From NCBI GenBank assembly GCA_029204225.1, contig CM055107.1, positions 42,900,007 to 42,964,006 on the forward strand: a stretch of 64,000 nt of DNA, given 5' to 3'. Below are positions 1 through 12,770 of the stretch, one piece after another. The translations under genes were made by a program, and so were the position numbers. Source of the DNA: Diphasiastrum complanatum. Lineage: Eukaryota > Streptophyta > Lycopodiopsida > Lycopodiales > Lycopodiaceae. The notes under the pieces are model-generated. The model worked only from the letters and a program-made list of their open reading frames with translations. It was not told the DNA's origin and made no database searches. Each line of letters begins with the position of its first letter. The stretch's first letter is position 1.

Positions 1-850
1 AACTTTGGAAAGAGATTTTGGAAGACCAATTGCCTTCACTTTCTTGACCATAGAAGACATAGATTTAAAGTTAGGATGACCTAATCTTCTATGCCACAAC
101 TCCTCCTTAGATAACAAAGCAACTTCACAAATATTTGCAGTTTTATAAGAATTCAACTGAAAAACTCCACCACATCTAGATCCATCAGCTAGGATCCCAT
201 CATTTTTCTTGATAAAGCAAATATTGGAGTTGAACTTTACATCACAACCATTATCAAGAAACTTTCCCACACTAATCAAGTTCTTTGTAAGTTTTGGAAT
301 GAAAAGAACATTAGAAAGTGCAAGAACTTTTGAAGAAGCAAGTTTCAATGGAATGTTGCCAATTTCTTCTATAGAGCACTCACGATCATTAGCAGTATAA
401 ATAGATCTCTTAAGTCCTTTGTAAGGTACAATTGAGTAAAATGACTCCTTTGAACAGCACATATGTGAAGAATCTCCACTATCTATGTACCAAGCTCCAT
501 CTTTCTTGAAAGGTGATGAAGAAAAACTGGACACCATAAGTGATCCTTCTCCATCACTTGCAACAGAATCTTCTTCAATCTCTTTAGAGAGATTAGCTTG
601 CTTGAGTTGGGTTTTCTTCTTAAAGCAATTAGAGGCATAGTGCCCCTTCTTGCCACATAAGAAACACTTCACTTTCTTCTTATTGGTCTTTGAAGTAGAA
701 GAATGAGATGAATCATCCTCTTCACCATCTTTGTCTCGATCTTTGGCTTTGTCTTTGTTGGATGCTTGAGAGAACTAGTTCTTACTCATTCTTTTATGCT
801 TGTCTTTGACAAAGAGGGCTTTGTCACTTCCACCATGCTCGAGTTTGTTC
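1..850 (-). pseudogene. Ty1/copia zinc knuckle, protease and GAG-pre-integrase relic
   Basis: Read on the minus strand this continues the copia gag of 849-1425. It shows a CCHC zinc knuckle (CFLCGKKGHYASNC, near 620-670), an aspartic protease start (WYIDSGDSSHM, near 480-500), protease body with KLTKNLISVGKF, and a GAG-pre-integrase motif (LWHRRLGHPNFKS) near 60-110. The frame changes relative to the gag ORF near 855, and a TAG lies near 775, so the polyprotein is broken. The element runs off the left edge of the window, so integrase and reverse transcriptase would lie outside. In an active copy these parts process the polyprotein and package RNA in virus-like particles. Confidence 0.85.
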
Positions 851-1425
851 ATCCTGGAAAGTTTATAGCTTTGTCTAGATTTTCATAAATAAGAATTCCT
901 TGGAGAGTTTCTAGATTAGACAACTCCTCCTTAATGGCAAAAGACTGAACAAGATTATCATAGTCATCTCTCAAGCCATTTAAAATGACTTGAACTAGCT
1001 CATCTTGGTTAATGGTAATACCAACACAAGAAAGCACTCTATGTAAATCTTTAACTCTTAGAGCATAGTTTGATGCACTCTCTTCACTTCTTTGTAAACT
1101 TTGAAAAATCTGATTCCTAAGATTGAGTATTCTAGAAGCATTCTTTGCTTCACAGATGGACTTAAGTGCATCCCAAGCTTCTTGGGCTGTAGTGCAAGAT
1201 CCTATCTCGCTCAGAATTTCATTAGATACATTCATCCTAATGAAATATAGAGCCATTCTAGCTCTCTTCCTATACTTAGGAATTTCAGCCTGTGCTTGAG
1301 GCTCCTCCTCAACACCAAGCACAATGTCCATAACATCCTGGAGTATCAAAATAGACTCCATTCTGAACTTCCAAATGGAGTAATTAGAAGTGTTTTGCTT
1401 CTAGAAGATATCCTCCTAGAGGTGA
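849..1425 (-). pseudogene. Ty1/copia gag (UBN2-type) relic
   Basis: The minus strand has a 170-codon open frame from 1361 to 849 beginning MESILILQDVMDIVLG. Codons upstream to about 1425 still encode SNYSIWKFRM, the usual copia gag N-terminus, but a stop lies just before. Typical gag/UBN2 features are AQEAWDALKSI, LNLRNQIFQSL and VQVILNGLRDDYDNLVQS. The ORF ends at a stop just before the zinc knuckle because of a frameshift near 855. The plus-strand fragment at 13531-13891 encodes a clearly related gag, so two insertions of one family lie in opposite directions in this window. Confidence 0.88.
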
Positions 1426-1937
1426 CATTTTGATGAAGACTTCTTACTTATTGGACTGCAATATGTTTGAGCTTGTTCCAATCAGACTTAAAGTTGTTGC
1501 TCTCTTTCACTATAGGTATTTTCAAGGATGTACTACCTTCCTATGTGAAACACTTGCAACTATATTTGAGATGGATCTCAAATATTCCACAAGACAAGTT
1601 ATCTAGATCAGACACACAAAGTGGATTGATACACTTTGGCTAGTTTGAATCCTACTTTTGTCACGTGTGAAATGCATCAAAAGAGAATACTATTGACACT
1701 CAGAAGGCTCAAAGGGTGTTCAATTACTTCAAACTTAGTCTTGATCTTCAGTTTCTTGTGTAGGATGCTCAAAACAATGGATTCAGAACAAAGCAAGGTT
1801 GAATCAAATCAAAATGCTACCACTTGGATTTTGGACCTATCCCTATCCTCTTTAAGAGCTTATAACTCTTGTTAGACACATAAAATTGATTTGGTTTTCA
1901 TTTTTATGGAGAGTACAAATCATAAGCTTTTCATCAA

Positions 1938-1949
1938 GCTATAACACCA
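1938..1949 (-). promoter_or_regulatory. Degenerate primer-binding site
   Basis: On the minus strand this reads TGGTGTTATAGC, close to the initiator-Met tRNA-complementary TGGTATCAGAGC used by copia elements. It lies upstream of the minus-strand gag, where the 5' LTR boundary is expected. Confidence 0.45.
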
Positions 1950-2750
1950 CTATCTTTGGATCTACAAACAAGGAGCTAGAAGGGACTGAAAATCTCTGAT
2001 TTTCACACGTGCGGAATTCAGGTTTGAAAATTTAGTTCCAATCTGATTTGATCCATATACACTTCAGAGAAAGGTGAGAAAAAGTGCAAAACTGCTTTTT
2101 TGCTTGATTAGCAAGATCTAGTTCAGAAGATATGGCTTAATCACAATCTAGCATGCTAAGCATCAGAATATGATAGCAATAAATCAATAATGAGCAAAAG
2201 TACAAGATATCAGTGTATTAGCATTAGGCTCAACACGAGTTAGAGAGAGAAAGATAGAGAGATAACAAGCAAAATTTGTGTGGAACCAAAATGGCATGAG
2301 ATAGCTACAAAGCTTTGGTTCTTCATCACAAAATATGAGGAGAGCTACACATATTTATCAAGTTTGAGGTAGCTCGAGGTAGAACCACATCCATCCATCA
2401 TTTAATAACATCTAAAGTGAAAACTAGAGTCTATGTGACATTTGTCACTTTCTTTGCATGAAACTCTACCAACTTTTTCCAAGTGTGCTAGTTCTAACTA
2501 GAAATGTACAAATCATCATGCATGTGTCCATTACACTTTGTGCATGCCTTGCATGTCACTATGGATCACTTACAATTAATGTATGTGAATTGCCACGAGT
2601 TTCTACAAGCATAATTTTGCTAATTCTATGTCTACAAACTATATGCAAGTTGTACTCATCAATCTAGATATGACATATCCATGTAGCTCGAGTTCTATCT
2701 AGGCCAAACTTGGCATTTTGCATTTATGAACAACATACTTGCATGGTACA
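1950..2750 (-). repeat. Probable 5' LTR of the minus-strand copia element
   Basis: Non-coding sequence directly upstream (minus sense) of the PBS-like site. It carries an ACGTGTG-type motif and a CT-rich tract near 2240-2260, like the plus-strand LTR at 12185-12757. The inner end is set by the PBS; the outer end is only approximate because I found no clear terminal TG or target duplication. Nothing else is seen up to 3312. Confidence 0.4.
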
Positions 2751-3312
2751 ATATTTGTAGCAAGCCTAAAGTCAAGATGGATTAATTTTCCATTTCAACA
2801 AAAAAACCTTGACATATAACTGGCAAATTTACTTATGGTCATGAACATGAGTTTTTTATGAACTTGCTAGAAGGGCAAGAAGGACATACTCAACAACTTC
2901 ACACAATACTCAAATGATCTCATCTAAATTTGTGAGTGCCATGGAGAGTTTCCCCAACCCTAGAAAGTGCCAGAAACAACGATGAAAAATTTTGAACAAA
3001 AATTTCCCAACTTTCATAAATCTGCACAAGGTTAAATAGTCATGTTAAAAGTAGTGAAGGTTACAACAAACCTTAGAATTTCATGATGAAGCCAAGGAGC
3101 AAATTCACAAATTTTGGTGAAAATGTAAACCAATTCTTTTATAAATATGAGCTCATTCCTCCATCATGAATTCATTCCAAGATCTTAGAGAGGAGATGCT
3201 TTTAAATTTTTTCACAAATTTTCAATAATAACCACTCTTACCACACTTGTTAAAAAAAATTTAATCTGCAAAATTTAAGTATTTTTCGATCCGATTTGCA
3301 AGCCGACAACTC

Positions 3313-4790
3313 AGTGATACATAAATGAATTATTCAACCACAGAGAGGGAAGCACTGGCAATGATCTATGTGGTTAAGAAGTTTCAACACTACCTGATGG
3401 CCACACACTTTGCTTTTTATACGGATCATCAACCCTTGCTCTATCTCGTTAACAAAACCTGCAACATAGGGAGAATCACTCGATGGTTACTTCTGTTGTT
3501 AGAGTTTGATTTTCGAATAATAGTTCGCAAGGGAAAACAACACTACATGGTAGATAATGTGTCGCGAATCAAGGGAAAGGAGGTTGCAACCCAACCCGAT
3601 GATGAGCTGGCCGATGCTGTCTTATTTTACGTAGACACAATACCAGAGTGGGCTTCCGACATAGTTGAATATCTAATGTGAGGCCAACCAGACAACTCAC
3701 TACCAAAGGTGGATCAGCAAAAATTGATCTTGAAAGCAAGACCTTATCAGCTGATTGCTGACCAATTGTACCGAAGAGGACTAGATGGAATTCTTTGGCG
3801 GTGTATTCTTCCTCATGAGGCCACCCAGATTATTTCGCTTTCACATGAAGGCATGGGGAGGCCATTTTGCATCTGACATTACAGTTCGCAAGATCCTGCA
3901 ATCAAGATGTTGGTGGCCAACAATTCATAAGAATACGGAAGAATACCTGAGGAAGTGCGATGTGTGCCGAAGGGCAAAGAGACCAACAAGATTGAATTAT
4001 GACCTACTGCACCCCCGGTCTTAGCCCAAGCACCATTTGAAAAGTGGGGATTGGATTACATTGGTCCAATTCACCCTGCAGCAAGAAGCACCTAGGCTCG
4101 ATACATAATTGTAGCCACCGACTATCTCACCAAGTGGGTGATAGCCAGCAATCACGGAAGTCATTTCATCAATGAGACCATCAAGATCCTGTTGGAAGAA
4201 TTCTTCACGATCCATAGAACCAGTATGTCCTATTATCCTCGCGGTAATGGGCAAGCATAATCATCCAATAAGATCCTGTGTAGCGTGCTCATGAGAACAG
4301 TTGAAGCTAGAAATTCAGATTGGGAACACAAGTTGCATGCTGCTTTGTGGGCATTCAAGATAGCATATAAGGGAAGCACTGATCAAACACCATTCCAACT
4401 GGTATATGGTTAGGATGTTGCAATGCTAGTAGAGTTTTTAGTCCCTTCATTAGGGATTGCCACAACACAACGCCTTGATGAATCCAGATCTCTACAATTA
4501 TGCCACGAAGCTCTACATAATCTTTGTGAAACACGCTTACTAGTTGTGCATGCATTGGCAGGAAAGACACAAAGCATGGCACGAGCTCAAGTTACAAAAG
4601 AAGGATCTTCGTTCCGGAGATCTAGTCCTGATGTATAAAACTAAAGCGATCAAGAAAAGTTAAAATTCACAAGCGAAGGTCCTTATTGGATCAAAGAAAT
4701 TCTTAATCATGGAGCGTGAATATGGAGAAACTAGACGGGACACCGTTCGACACACCCATCAATGGTAGTCAGTTGCACAAGTACTAGCCA
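3313..4790 (+). pseudogene. Ty3/gypsy pol remnant: RNase H, integrase
   Basis: Starting near 3325, an RNase H domain is readable (STTEREALAMIYVVKKFQHY, TDHQPLLYL, then RWLLLLLEFDFRI). The H2C2 zinc-binding part of integrase follows (HMKAWGGHF..., CDVCRRAKRP, near 3840-3985). The integrase core continues with FEKWGLDYIGPI and YYPRGNGQA, and ends in a tail containing MEKLDGTPFDTPINGS near 4720-4765. There are stops at 3679, 4021 and 4096 and several frame changes, so it is dead. The RNase H and tail style fits a non-chromovirus (Tat/Athila-like) lineage. The minus-strand tail at 29270-29829 is the same type. Reverse transcriptase is missing on the left. Confidence 0.85.
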
Positions 4791-4799
4791 CCGTAGTGA

Positions 4800-5930
4800 G
4801 GCAGATCCAGGTTGGTGGTGGCATGTTACGAAAAGCTATTCTGCTCGGCCATCACCACTAAATCTAGGAAGATCAAGCCATATCAAGCTAGATCCATCAA
4901 ATTCAGCCAGATCTGGCTAGATCAGGAAAAATCCATCAAGATCCAAATCCAGATAGAATCAATTTGCAGATCAGAAACCTCGATCTTAGTAACTATGGCA
5001 AAATAGGGACAAAATCCACCCAGAACTAATGGATCTACTACCAAATATCTATCAAAACTTCCAGAGAGTTACTAACAGTCAGATCTAACATGGATGAAGC
5101 AAATTACCAGTTTGCAAAAGTTAAAAACCAGAAAATCTCAAGATCTCGTCAAAAAACACTCTAAAGGAGCACTTTTTTCATGATTTTTGAAGATCCCATG
5201 GGAGATAGGCTCCTGAAACTTGGACAGTCACTAGATTTGACCGAGATGCATCCTTGAAAATCTTTACGAGAGTTACTAATGGAGAACACATTATTTTTCA
5301 GTGTATGCGAGGGTTCCAGGAAGTAGAATCTTCAGAACCTTTGTAGAGCATCAAGATTATCAAACCAACCTTCGCAAGGAGCATAAATGGGATCAGAGCA
5401 GTGAAATTAGCCCATCCTCATGGTCTGATTTTAAAAATCCAACCACAAGGTCAAGTTGTGCAAGCATTCACTCCCTGCGAGGATTGAACCCTCGCAGACT
5501 GTCTGAACCCTCACAGAACCTTTGTAGGGCAGTCATATTACCTTCTAAACTCTCGCAAACTTCTCTGAGATTTTAGAATTTTGTGAAGAAGGTCCCTACC
5601 AAAATTTGGAGTGGGACTGAACAAGGGAAAGTGAATTTCACCTAATACGCACTCTAATTTTTGCTATATAAGAGCTGAATTCGAGTCATTTGTCACCTTT
5701 CTTGGCGAAGCTCTGTTCAATTTTTGACCAAATTTTTCAAGTTCTCTGAATGTGACCAAACTTATTACCAGCCATCATCTGTGTACTCTGAACCCAAATC
5801 TACGTTCTGAATTGCTATTCTTACCATTCAACACTTGTTATTCATAGTTTTACTTGTTTCTACCACTTTTTATCTTTTCCACCATTTTTCCTACTTTTGC
5901 TCACTTTAACTATCACTACTAACATGGCCT
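4800..5930 (+). repeat. Possible 3' region/LTR of the gypsy remnant
   Basis: Non-coding sequence after the integrase tail. A TATA-like GCTATATAAGAGC at about 5662-5674 followed by a pyrimidine-rich stretch and ATGGCCTCC at 5924 looks like an LTR promoter and leader. No second copy is in the window, so LTR identity is not proven. Confidence 0.3.
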
Positions 5931-8399
5931 CCTCATGTTTAGAAGACTCTGGCACCAAATAGGTGATTCAGCGAGAAATACCATCAGCCACCCAGATCTG
6001 GCCCTTGCCTTCTGAAGCCCTGATTGAACCATGGCTCCAGATTGTGGGTTCACTTCTTGAAGCAATGGGTTTTTACCCGGCGCTTTTCAGCTTTGACATT
6101 AACATGGGCCTACTTCTATTCCAATCAAAATGGAATTAGTAACCTTTGACCTTTCATTATACTACTTATAGATAATGATTCAAATATCAAACCCACACAA
6201 TCCCTAGAGAATTTCTCTTATTTTGAAAAGTTCTAATTGGGCATCTTACTTTGAATCTATCCGAAATTACTTTCAGACCACATCTCATTTCTGTACCCTA
6301 GTTGGTTCTCTTCCGAAAGCTATGCAACCAACAGATTCCTAGATAGAATTTTATCGCACCACTTCACCTCTCCTTTTTAAGAAATTGAAAATTATCATAA
6401 AAGTTAACTGGAAGATGATATATGAAAATATCTGAATCCAAAAAAGTCAGTAATAAGCGTTTCCACTAAAGACAACCCTATTACATACAGGACTTTTCCT
6501 TCATATATTTTCAATTTGAGTGATAGAAACTACTATTCCATCGAAATCCATTTAAAAGTAAAAGATTAATCAAGAAAGCGAGAAATAGATTTGAGGTCTT
6601 CTAATTTTGTAAACAATGAGATACCACATTGGGATCTAGTTTAAACCTCAAAAGTTTTTAAAATACCCCACATTTGATTGAATGATTATTTTTCTTTCCC
6701 ATATCACGACTAGGTACTAGGAATACACCATTGATCATCAGATCTTTACAATCCTAGAATTTCCTTTCCAAAATTACTGACGTCCCATACCATCAACTTT
6801 TACTTCCAAAAAATCCTTAGCCGCCTTATCTGATATTCTAGAGATCCATTTATCATCTAGCTGTCCTACAATCACTATAGAAAATTATCTCTTGTTTCCA
6901 TACACTGGAGAATCCATTTACTTGGATGACTAGCATGCCTATTAGATGGATACCCATAATCTACATTCGATTATGTGACTTAAACAGAGGAATTAACATG
7001 GTTCACTATTACACTCTGAACCTTTCTGATTATTGACAAGCTTTGAAACCCTACTGATGCATCAAGTCTAGGGACAAGCTTCTGTCAACTAATAGATCCA
7101 ATGTAATCCATGTATCAGACTCCACTTCTAACCCTCACAATTGACATCCAAAACTGCGAATAACTCAATTCTTACAAAGATATCAGTTACGAATTCAACT
7201 GAATGAATTCTAACTAGGAAATTAATAACCAGTATTAAGCAATTATTTATAGGGATTACCAAAATCCTAACTGCAAAATACATTTCTCGATCACACTTAT
7301 TACCTTTGATGTCCACTCTTCTTCCCTCCTTAGAATTTTCAGCTCCCTAAAAATTTATTTCAGCTAAGGTACCAAGAAGACGTAATGACATTAGTAAATG
7401 TTTAAAAACCAATTACTGTAGGAAAAAGTCCAAAACAATTTCATTTCTATCCTATACCTGGGCTGAATATCTGATATATCAAAAATCATTTATTAGTATA
7501 TGAAATAGTACTAGTCTGATCTTTTGAACATAAATCACCATAGGATTTTACTGGAAATGAAATCAGTTATGTAATTTCTATTATTACAAATTTTTCAATA
7601 AAATTGTACTATTTTTTTTTATTGACTGGTTTGACATTACTCCGTTAATATTGACAAAACCTATCTAAACATAGAATATGAAATTACGTGAATAAAAATC
7701 CCACCAATAGGATTTCAATAATTCTTGAACCGTATCCTGTCAGACTTACTGATTAGATAAAGAATACTATTGCCACTCATCCAATCTAGTTATTTCATAT
7801 TGTTTGATGATTTTAATTCAAATTTAACGAGCATTATGCACAAATGTTCACTTGACTTATTTCTATCGATCAACATCAATTAGAAAACTATCAGACAAGT
7901 AACTGAATTTAGATTTTAACCAATTTGAAATTCAACAAAAAAAAAAAAATTCAAATTTTAACTTTCAATCTGGGAGTTCACCTCCAAAGTAAAAAATGAC
8001 AGCATAGTAAAAACTATCGGCAATTCATTACAGTACCTTCTGTCAATTTTAACTTATCTATTACCGGAAAATAATTTAGACTTAGTGAAAACACTGTGAT
8101 TAATTCTGACTGATAAACTCAGTTTAATCAATAATCTAAACTGATTTTATAGATAACGAAAAAATGACCGAAATTTTAATTTTTTTTGGAAAAATCAATT
8201 TTTGCCTTATTTTACGTAATTCAAAAATTCTGACGAAAGTACTGTTAGAAAGGCAATCGAAATCAAAAAAATTGAAACACTGTCCAATTCCTAATGTTAC
8301 TAACCCAAAGTCAATCTGGCATGCAAAGCACACTACATCAATCACAAACGTCATTACAAATTTTTTTACGTAAACTTCAGTTTACGGAATTTGTCAACC
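5931..8399. other. No recognisable gene
   Basis: AT-rich sequence with only short chance ORFs. A short readable stretch after 5924 (about 70 codons with a stop) resembles nothing I can name. Probably old transposon DNA. Confidence 0.5.
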
Positions 8400-9786
8400 A
8401 TTAACACTGATTTGTGACCCAACTGTCAGAGCACATGCGTATGACCACTCAAATTGATTGTAAATCCTTCATGCATGTCAGAATCTCTGAGAATCAGCAT
8501 GCAACTAATCCATGCAAACACAGTACTACAAATTAGGAAAATGACTGGCATGCAAACAGAACAATTCCAAATTTTGTAAATTTTACTCACAAAACTACAA
8601 AACTTCAGATAATCATAACTTTGGCTACAAGACACCAAATTGGGTGTTATAAAGCTCAGTATAGAGGGAGACCAAGTGAACAAGATGCTTGCCATGTCAG
8701 CTTGCCACCTAGGCTTCACACGTGCGAGATCAGAGTGTCTGAAAAACTGTAGTAGGGCACATTTCCACAAGAAGGAATCATGCAAAAAATGTTTAAATAC
8801 CCATCCTAGCCCAAAATTAATGCTACCAACAGTCTTAACAATCAATTAGACTTCCATGAAGCATTCATGCTGATCCTAAGATGCAGTATAGGCTGAGAAC
8901 GAAGATTTCTCGATTTGTAGAAGTCAAAAATAGCTTCAAACTTGATGAAGATGATGCATAAGCCATCGACCATTAATTCACAGGCCTGACAGCTTGTTGG
9001 GAAGGTAAAAAAGAATACTAATCATGCTGTAATTGATTCTAGAATGATCTCCTTATGGATTTGGAGAGATCCATCCCTCAAAAATGACCAAAAATGGTTA
9101 TTTTTTGTACTTTTTTTTTTTTTACTTCCTACAAGTTCAATTGCTAGAATTCTTGATTCTAACTTCAGAGAAAGCTTTATAAGACTTTGGTCCACCTTTT
9201 TACAAGCTCTACATGGTGTTTTACAGCCACCTACTATCCAACTTTATGAAAAAACAAGCAAAAATGATTTCATCACCATAAAGTGGAAATTCATGACATA
9301 CAACACTTTCTCTAATGCATGCAAACCAATTTATAGAATTACAACCATCTAATTGATTTGATCTTGCTGGATTTTGGTTCTTACTATCTATTTTGTGCCA
9401 AAAAGCATGAAAAACCAAGCAATTTTGACCAAAACATAGTCTAGGATCATAAATCATTGGAGAGAACCGACATGCATCATTAATTTCATCATTAATGAAC
9501 CCTAAAATGAAAGTACACTTGCTGAAAAATTCAGATTTACCAAAGATTTGATCTACACAAGAAAAAGCTCCAAAAAAACATCACAAATTGGCCTTCAAGG
9601 ACAATTCTCCATAAAACCACAAAGAATCCCAATAGTAATGGATCTTAGCAATATGCAAATTGAAACTGGGATAGTACACCCACTTGCACCCTTGCTATCC
9701 CCCTTGGAAGAGAATTTCCATGGATCCAATCCAAAATTTTGACGAAAGTTAGCCCTTCTCTATGTTCTCCAATCTTCGTAAGCCTT
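8400..9786 (-). other. Non-coding, probable leader of a minus-strand LTR element
   Basis: This lies downstream (minus sense) of the PBS at 9787-9798. The open frames here (for example 8845-8426 minus) show no conserved motif. The other copia element at 12771-13500 also has a long untranslated leader, so a leader is the best reading. Confidence 0.4.
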
Positions 9787-9798
9787 GCTTTGATACCA
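9787..9798 (-). promoter_or_regulatory. Primer-binding site (initiator tRNA type)
   Basis: Minus-strand TGGTATCAAAGC, one base from the classic TGGTATCAGAGC, placed directly against the LTR at 9799. Confidence 0.65.
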
Positions 9799-10315
9799 CT
9801 ATAAGGGAAGCTCCCTAAGATCCTGCTTACAAGACAATACACAATGGAAAACACACTATGGAGCAACCACCCAACCAAGCAGAAGCAACCAATCAACTCT
9901 AGAAGCTTCACCCCCAAGCCAAGGAACAAGAGGCATGAATGTAGAGTGAAACCCTAGCAATGAATCCATGATCACAATGAGGAGTAGGGCGAGTTTGGCC
10001 TCAATATATAGAGCCAAAAGCATCCTGGGCACATAGCCATGCATAGCCCTAAGTTTTCTATACATAGATTCACCTAGAATAGAGTCCTATGCATGGACCA
10101 CCTATTCATAGAATTGCTATTGATAACTCTACACATGCATACACTATCTCATACCTTGTCTAATCTCCGTTTAGTGTATTCTGGGCCTCACAAGGATATT
10201 AGTTACTTTCGGATCACATCTAGTATGACGTGGCATAACTAACAGCTTGATTTACTAGAGTACTGTGTATCCAAGACTGGGAGTATAATCCTACTTACTG
10301 GTCATGGACATAACA
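9799..10315 (-). repeat. LTR, minus strand
   Basis: Read on the minus strand it begins TGTTATGTCCATGACC and runs for 517 bp to the PBS. A diverged second member lies at 35877-36345, with shared blocks such as GAGCAAxACCACCCAAC, CTCAATATATAGAG and CCATGTCC/GGTCATGGAC. An internal TATATA near 10000 may be the promoter. Confidence 0.6.
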
Positions 10316-10394
10316 ACAAGTCACTTCGCACGCCCAAGGACTTGAAGAAACTGGACAGAATAAATTTTATGGAAGATGTCACTGGCTATCTGAT
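10316..10394 (+). pseudogene. Interrupted ORF remnant, left part
   Basis: This reads TPKDLKKLDRINFMEDVTGY in the plus frame up to the CTGAT target site of the gypsy element. It can be joined to 17018-17115 (HQRRAKKTLY, a stop, then VPRDRDYFRSWVLLG) by removing the element and one CTGAT. The family is not recognised. It may be an older transposon ORF that served as the insertion target. Confidence 0.35.
10390..10394. repeat. Target-site duplication CTGAT (left)
   Basis: Identical to 17013-17017 and immediately outside the LTR pair, which fixes the ends of the gypsy element. Confidence 0.85.
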
Positions 10395-10768
10395 AATTAC
10401 AAGCTAAGATTCACTAGCTATGCTAGAAAATAGGACTTAAGCTAGAAAGCAGGAAGAGAATGCTTGAGGAGGCTAAAGATGAGCAATCATCATAAATTGA
10501 ATAAAGGATTACAATGTTGCCCTACTTATACCCTCTCCCTGAATCAAATGGATAATTCAAAAAAGGGGAGGGAAAAGGATTTGGAGGAAAAATAGTGCGC
10601 CCTCCCAATAGGAGGACCCCCACTCCAAATCAATGTATAAAATATATACATTGATTCAGGGATAGGGCCCAAGGCTAGTATATGAATAAAAAGGGCCCTT
10701 AGGTATGCTTATGCATAATAACAATAAAAGAATAGACACAGCGAATGTAATGAGCCAAGTCCATAACT
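10395..10768 (-). repeat. 3' LTR of the gypsy element
   Basis: 374 bp, aligned almost throughout with 16645-17012. On the minus strand it starts AGTTATGGACTTGG and ends near CTTGTAATT, so it lacks the usual TG...CA ends. It contains a 17-bp imperfect duplication around AATGTATAAAATATATACAT not present in the other LTR. Confidence 0.85.
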
Positions 10769-11059
10769 CTCCCCTATAGAAAAACAAGGCCCTCCACCGG
10801 CTAGCAAGCATAATGACTATCTAAAACAATAATGTAGGCATGCTAAATACTAAAACATCATGAACTAATGGAAAACTGATGGAGAGGACATAAGTCGTCA
10901 CGACAGATATCCCAAAAGCATCATAAATGTGTAAAGCAAGTACTAAGCAAATACGACAATAAATAATAGTCATAGCTAGCCGAATCATGAAGCAGAGAGA
11001 ACATCTACAATGACATCTATAGTAGAGGAGAGAACTAAAGCCATGAGGGCTCGAGCCTG

Positions 11060-12165
11060 AGCTACCAATAATGGTGTATGATAAAACACATCAATAGGCT
11101 CCCAAGTGGCCTCCTCAAGAGGACGACCATCCCACTATACTAAAAACTGAACCTGCCTGCGACGTCGACTGTACTGAAGGCAAACCTGATGGATGGCGGC
11201 TAGCGAAAAAGGGAACAGCTCTGGCTCTGTAAGAAATGTGAGATCGCGAGGAGCATCATCCTCAATGGCAGCTCGTAACAGGCTAGCATGAAAGATATCA
11301 CAAGCTCGTACAGAATCAGACAACTGTACCGGTATATAACAAGGCTGAGGCGATCCAAGATATAGTAAGGCCCATAATAGCATGGTGCAAGCTTCTCAGT
11401 AGAAGCATGACCCTGAACAAAGTGATGACGTGCAAAGCGTAATCGGAGGTAAACCATATCACCAACCTGAAACTCAACATGACGGCGATGATGATCAACA
11501 GAAGTCTGATAACGTTGCTGAACATGTTGTAAGTGAGTAGTAGCCCTAGCAATAAGCTCACGAGCATCTAATAAAAAAGAAGCAATGGTAACTGGTGTAT
11601 CATCAGGAGGAAGAGGCACTCTTGGCAAAAGTGGAGCATACCCATGAGCCAATAACAAAGGTGAAACTCTAGTGTTGGTACTAACAGAGCTATTATAGCT
11701 ATACTCTGCCAAACATAAATGCTGATTCCAATCCTTCCTTGGAAGGAGAAACAAAATGTTGAAGGTAATCCTCAAGGATCCGATTAAGGACCTCAATCTG
11801 TCCATCAGCAGTAGAATGATAAGCAGTACCCATCAGAAGTTGTACATCCAAAATATCATAAGCTTTGTCCAGAACGTAGATGTAAACTTACTATCTCAAT
11901 CAGATAGGATAGTACATGGCATACCATATAGGCGAAAAATATCTGATAGAAAAAGATGTGCGCACTACTCCATTGCAATAGTACTACGGACCGGTATAAA
12001 GTGTGCTTGTTTCGAGAACCGGTCTACCACCACCATACAAGAGTCATGACCACGGTGGGTATGAGGAAGACCAAGGATAAAGTCCAAAGAATTATCTGTC
12101 CAATGGCGATGAGGAATGGGCCAACTTTGGAGCAAACCAGCAGACTAAGCATGGGAGTGTCAAAA
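11060..12165 (-). pseudogene. Gypsy integrase with C-terminal chromodomain
   Basis: Minus-strand reading from about 12165 gives VVDRFSKQAHF-like residues, then LFLSDIFRLYGMPCTILSD followed by a stop in place of the next residue, DSKFTSTFW, and AEYSYNSSVSTNTRVSPLLL. Next come VGDMVYLRLR, LAPCYYGPYYIL, CDIFHASLLRAA, and a chromodomain FLV(stop)WDGRPLEEATWEP near 11080-11145. Two catalytic-core segments are therefore visible but separated by frameshifts and stops. Integrase inserts the cDNA copy; the chromodomain binds modified histones. RT and RNase H are absent upstream, where the copia fragment lies. Confidence 0.85.
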
Positions 12166-12184
12166 TATTGAAAAATCTATCTAA

Positions 12185-12757
12185 TGTTGTAAGTATGGGT
12201 CCTAAAAGTACCAATTGAGCTCTTTTTTCTTAGTAAAGACTAGAATAAAATATTCAAGGTAGGTAGAAGTAGAAACTTGAGCTACCATAGGAATTGCCAT
12301 TTGTACTTTACATGCCACATTTAATGCATGAAAAGACTATGTGGCACAATTAGACATAGTGAGGTGGCTTGGATAAGTCTAGATAGCTTGAGAGGTGGAT
12401 CCACAACTCCAATTTAACTCAAAGTAGGAGAAGAGTCCATGGATCTATATATATGTGATGTACTCTCATTGAGAAAATGATAAAATTTTTGTGTAATGCA
12501 AATTTGGAGACAAGCTCTTTGTGCCCTCTCTCTCTCCACGAGTTTTGTACTTGCTATTTTCTCTCTCTAGCCGAGTAGAGACATTTATGATGCTTTGTCT
12601 TATGTTTTGTTGATAGATCTTGCTTGTAACGCAATAATATTGCTTGTATGATCAACTTTCCTATTGACAACCAATGCTAGTCTGATCTTTATGGTGTTAT
12701 TGTGCTTAGGAGATCAAAAATACATGTGTAGGGCATCCCACACGTGTAAATTCAGCA
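12185..12757 (+). repeat. Copia 5' LTR
   Basis: 573 bp with TG...CA ends (TGTTGTAAG...TTCAGCA), directly followed by a PBS. It has a TATA-like ATCTATATATATGTG near 12443-12457 and a CT-rich tract near 12521-12570. It sits inside the gypsy element, in the opposite direction. Confidence 0.78.
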
Positions 12758-12770
12758 TGGTATCAGGGCC
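12758..12770 (+). promoter_or_regulatory. Primer-binding site
   Basis: TGGTATCAGGGCC, complementary in style to initiator-Met tRNA, touching the LTR end. It is followed by a leader of about 750 bp (12771-13520) with no gene. Confidence 0.78.

Noticed and set aside
8426-8845. 139-codon minus-strand ORF
   Set aside because: No motif; lies in the probable leader of an LTR element.
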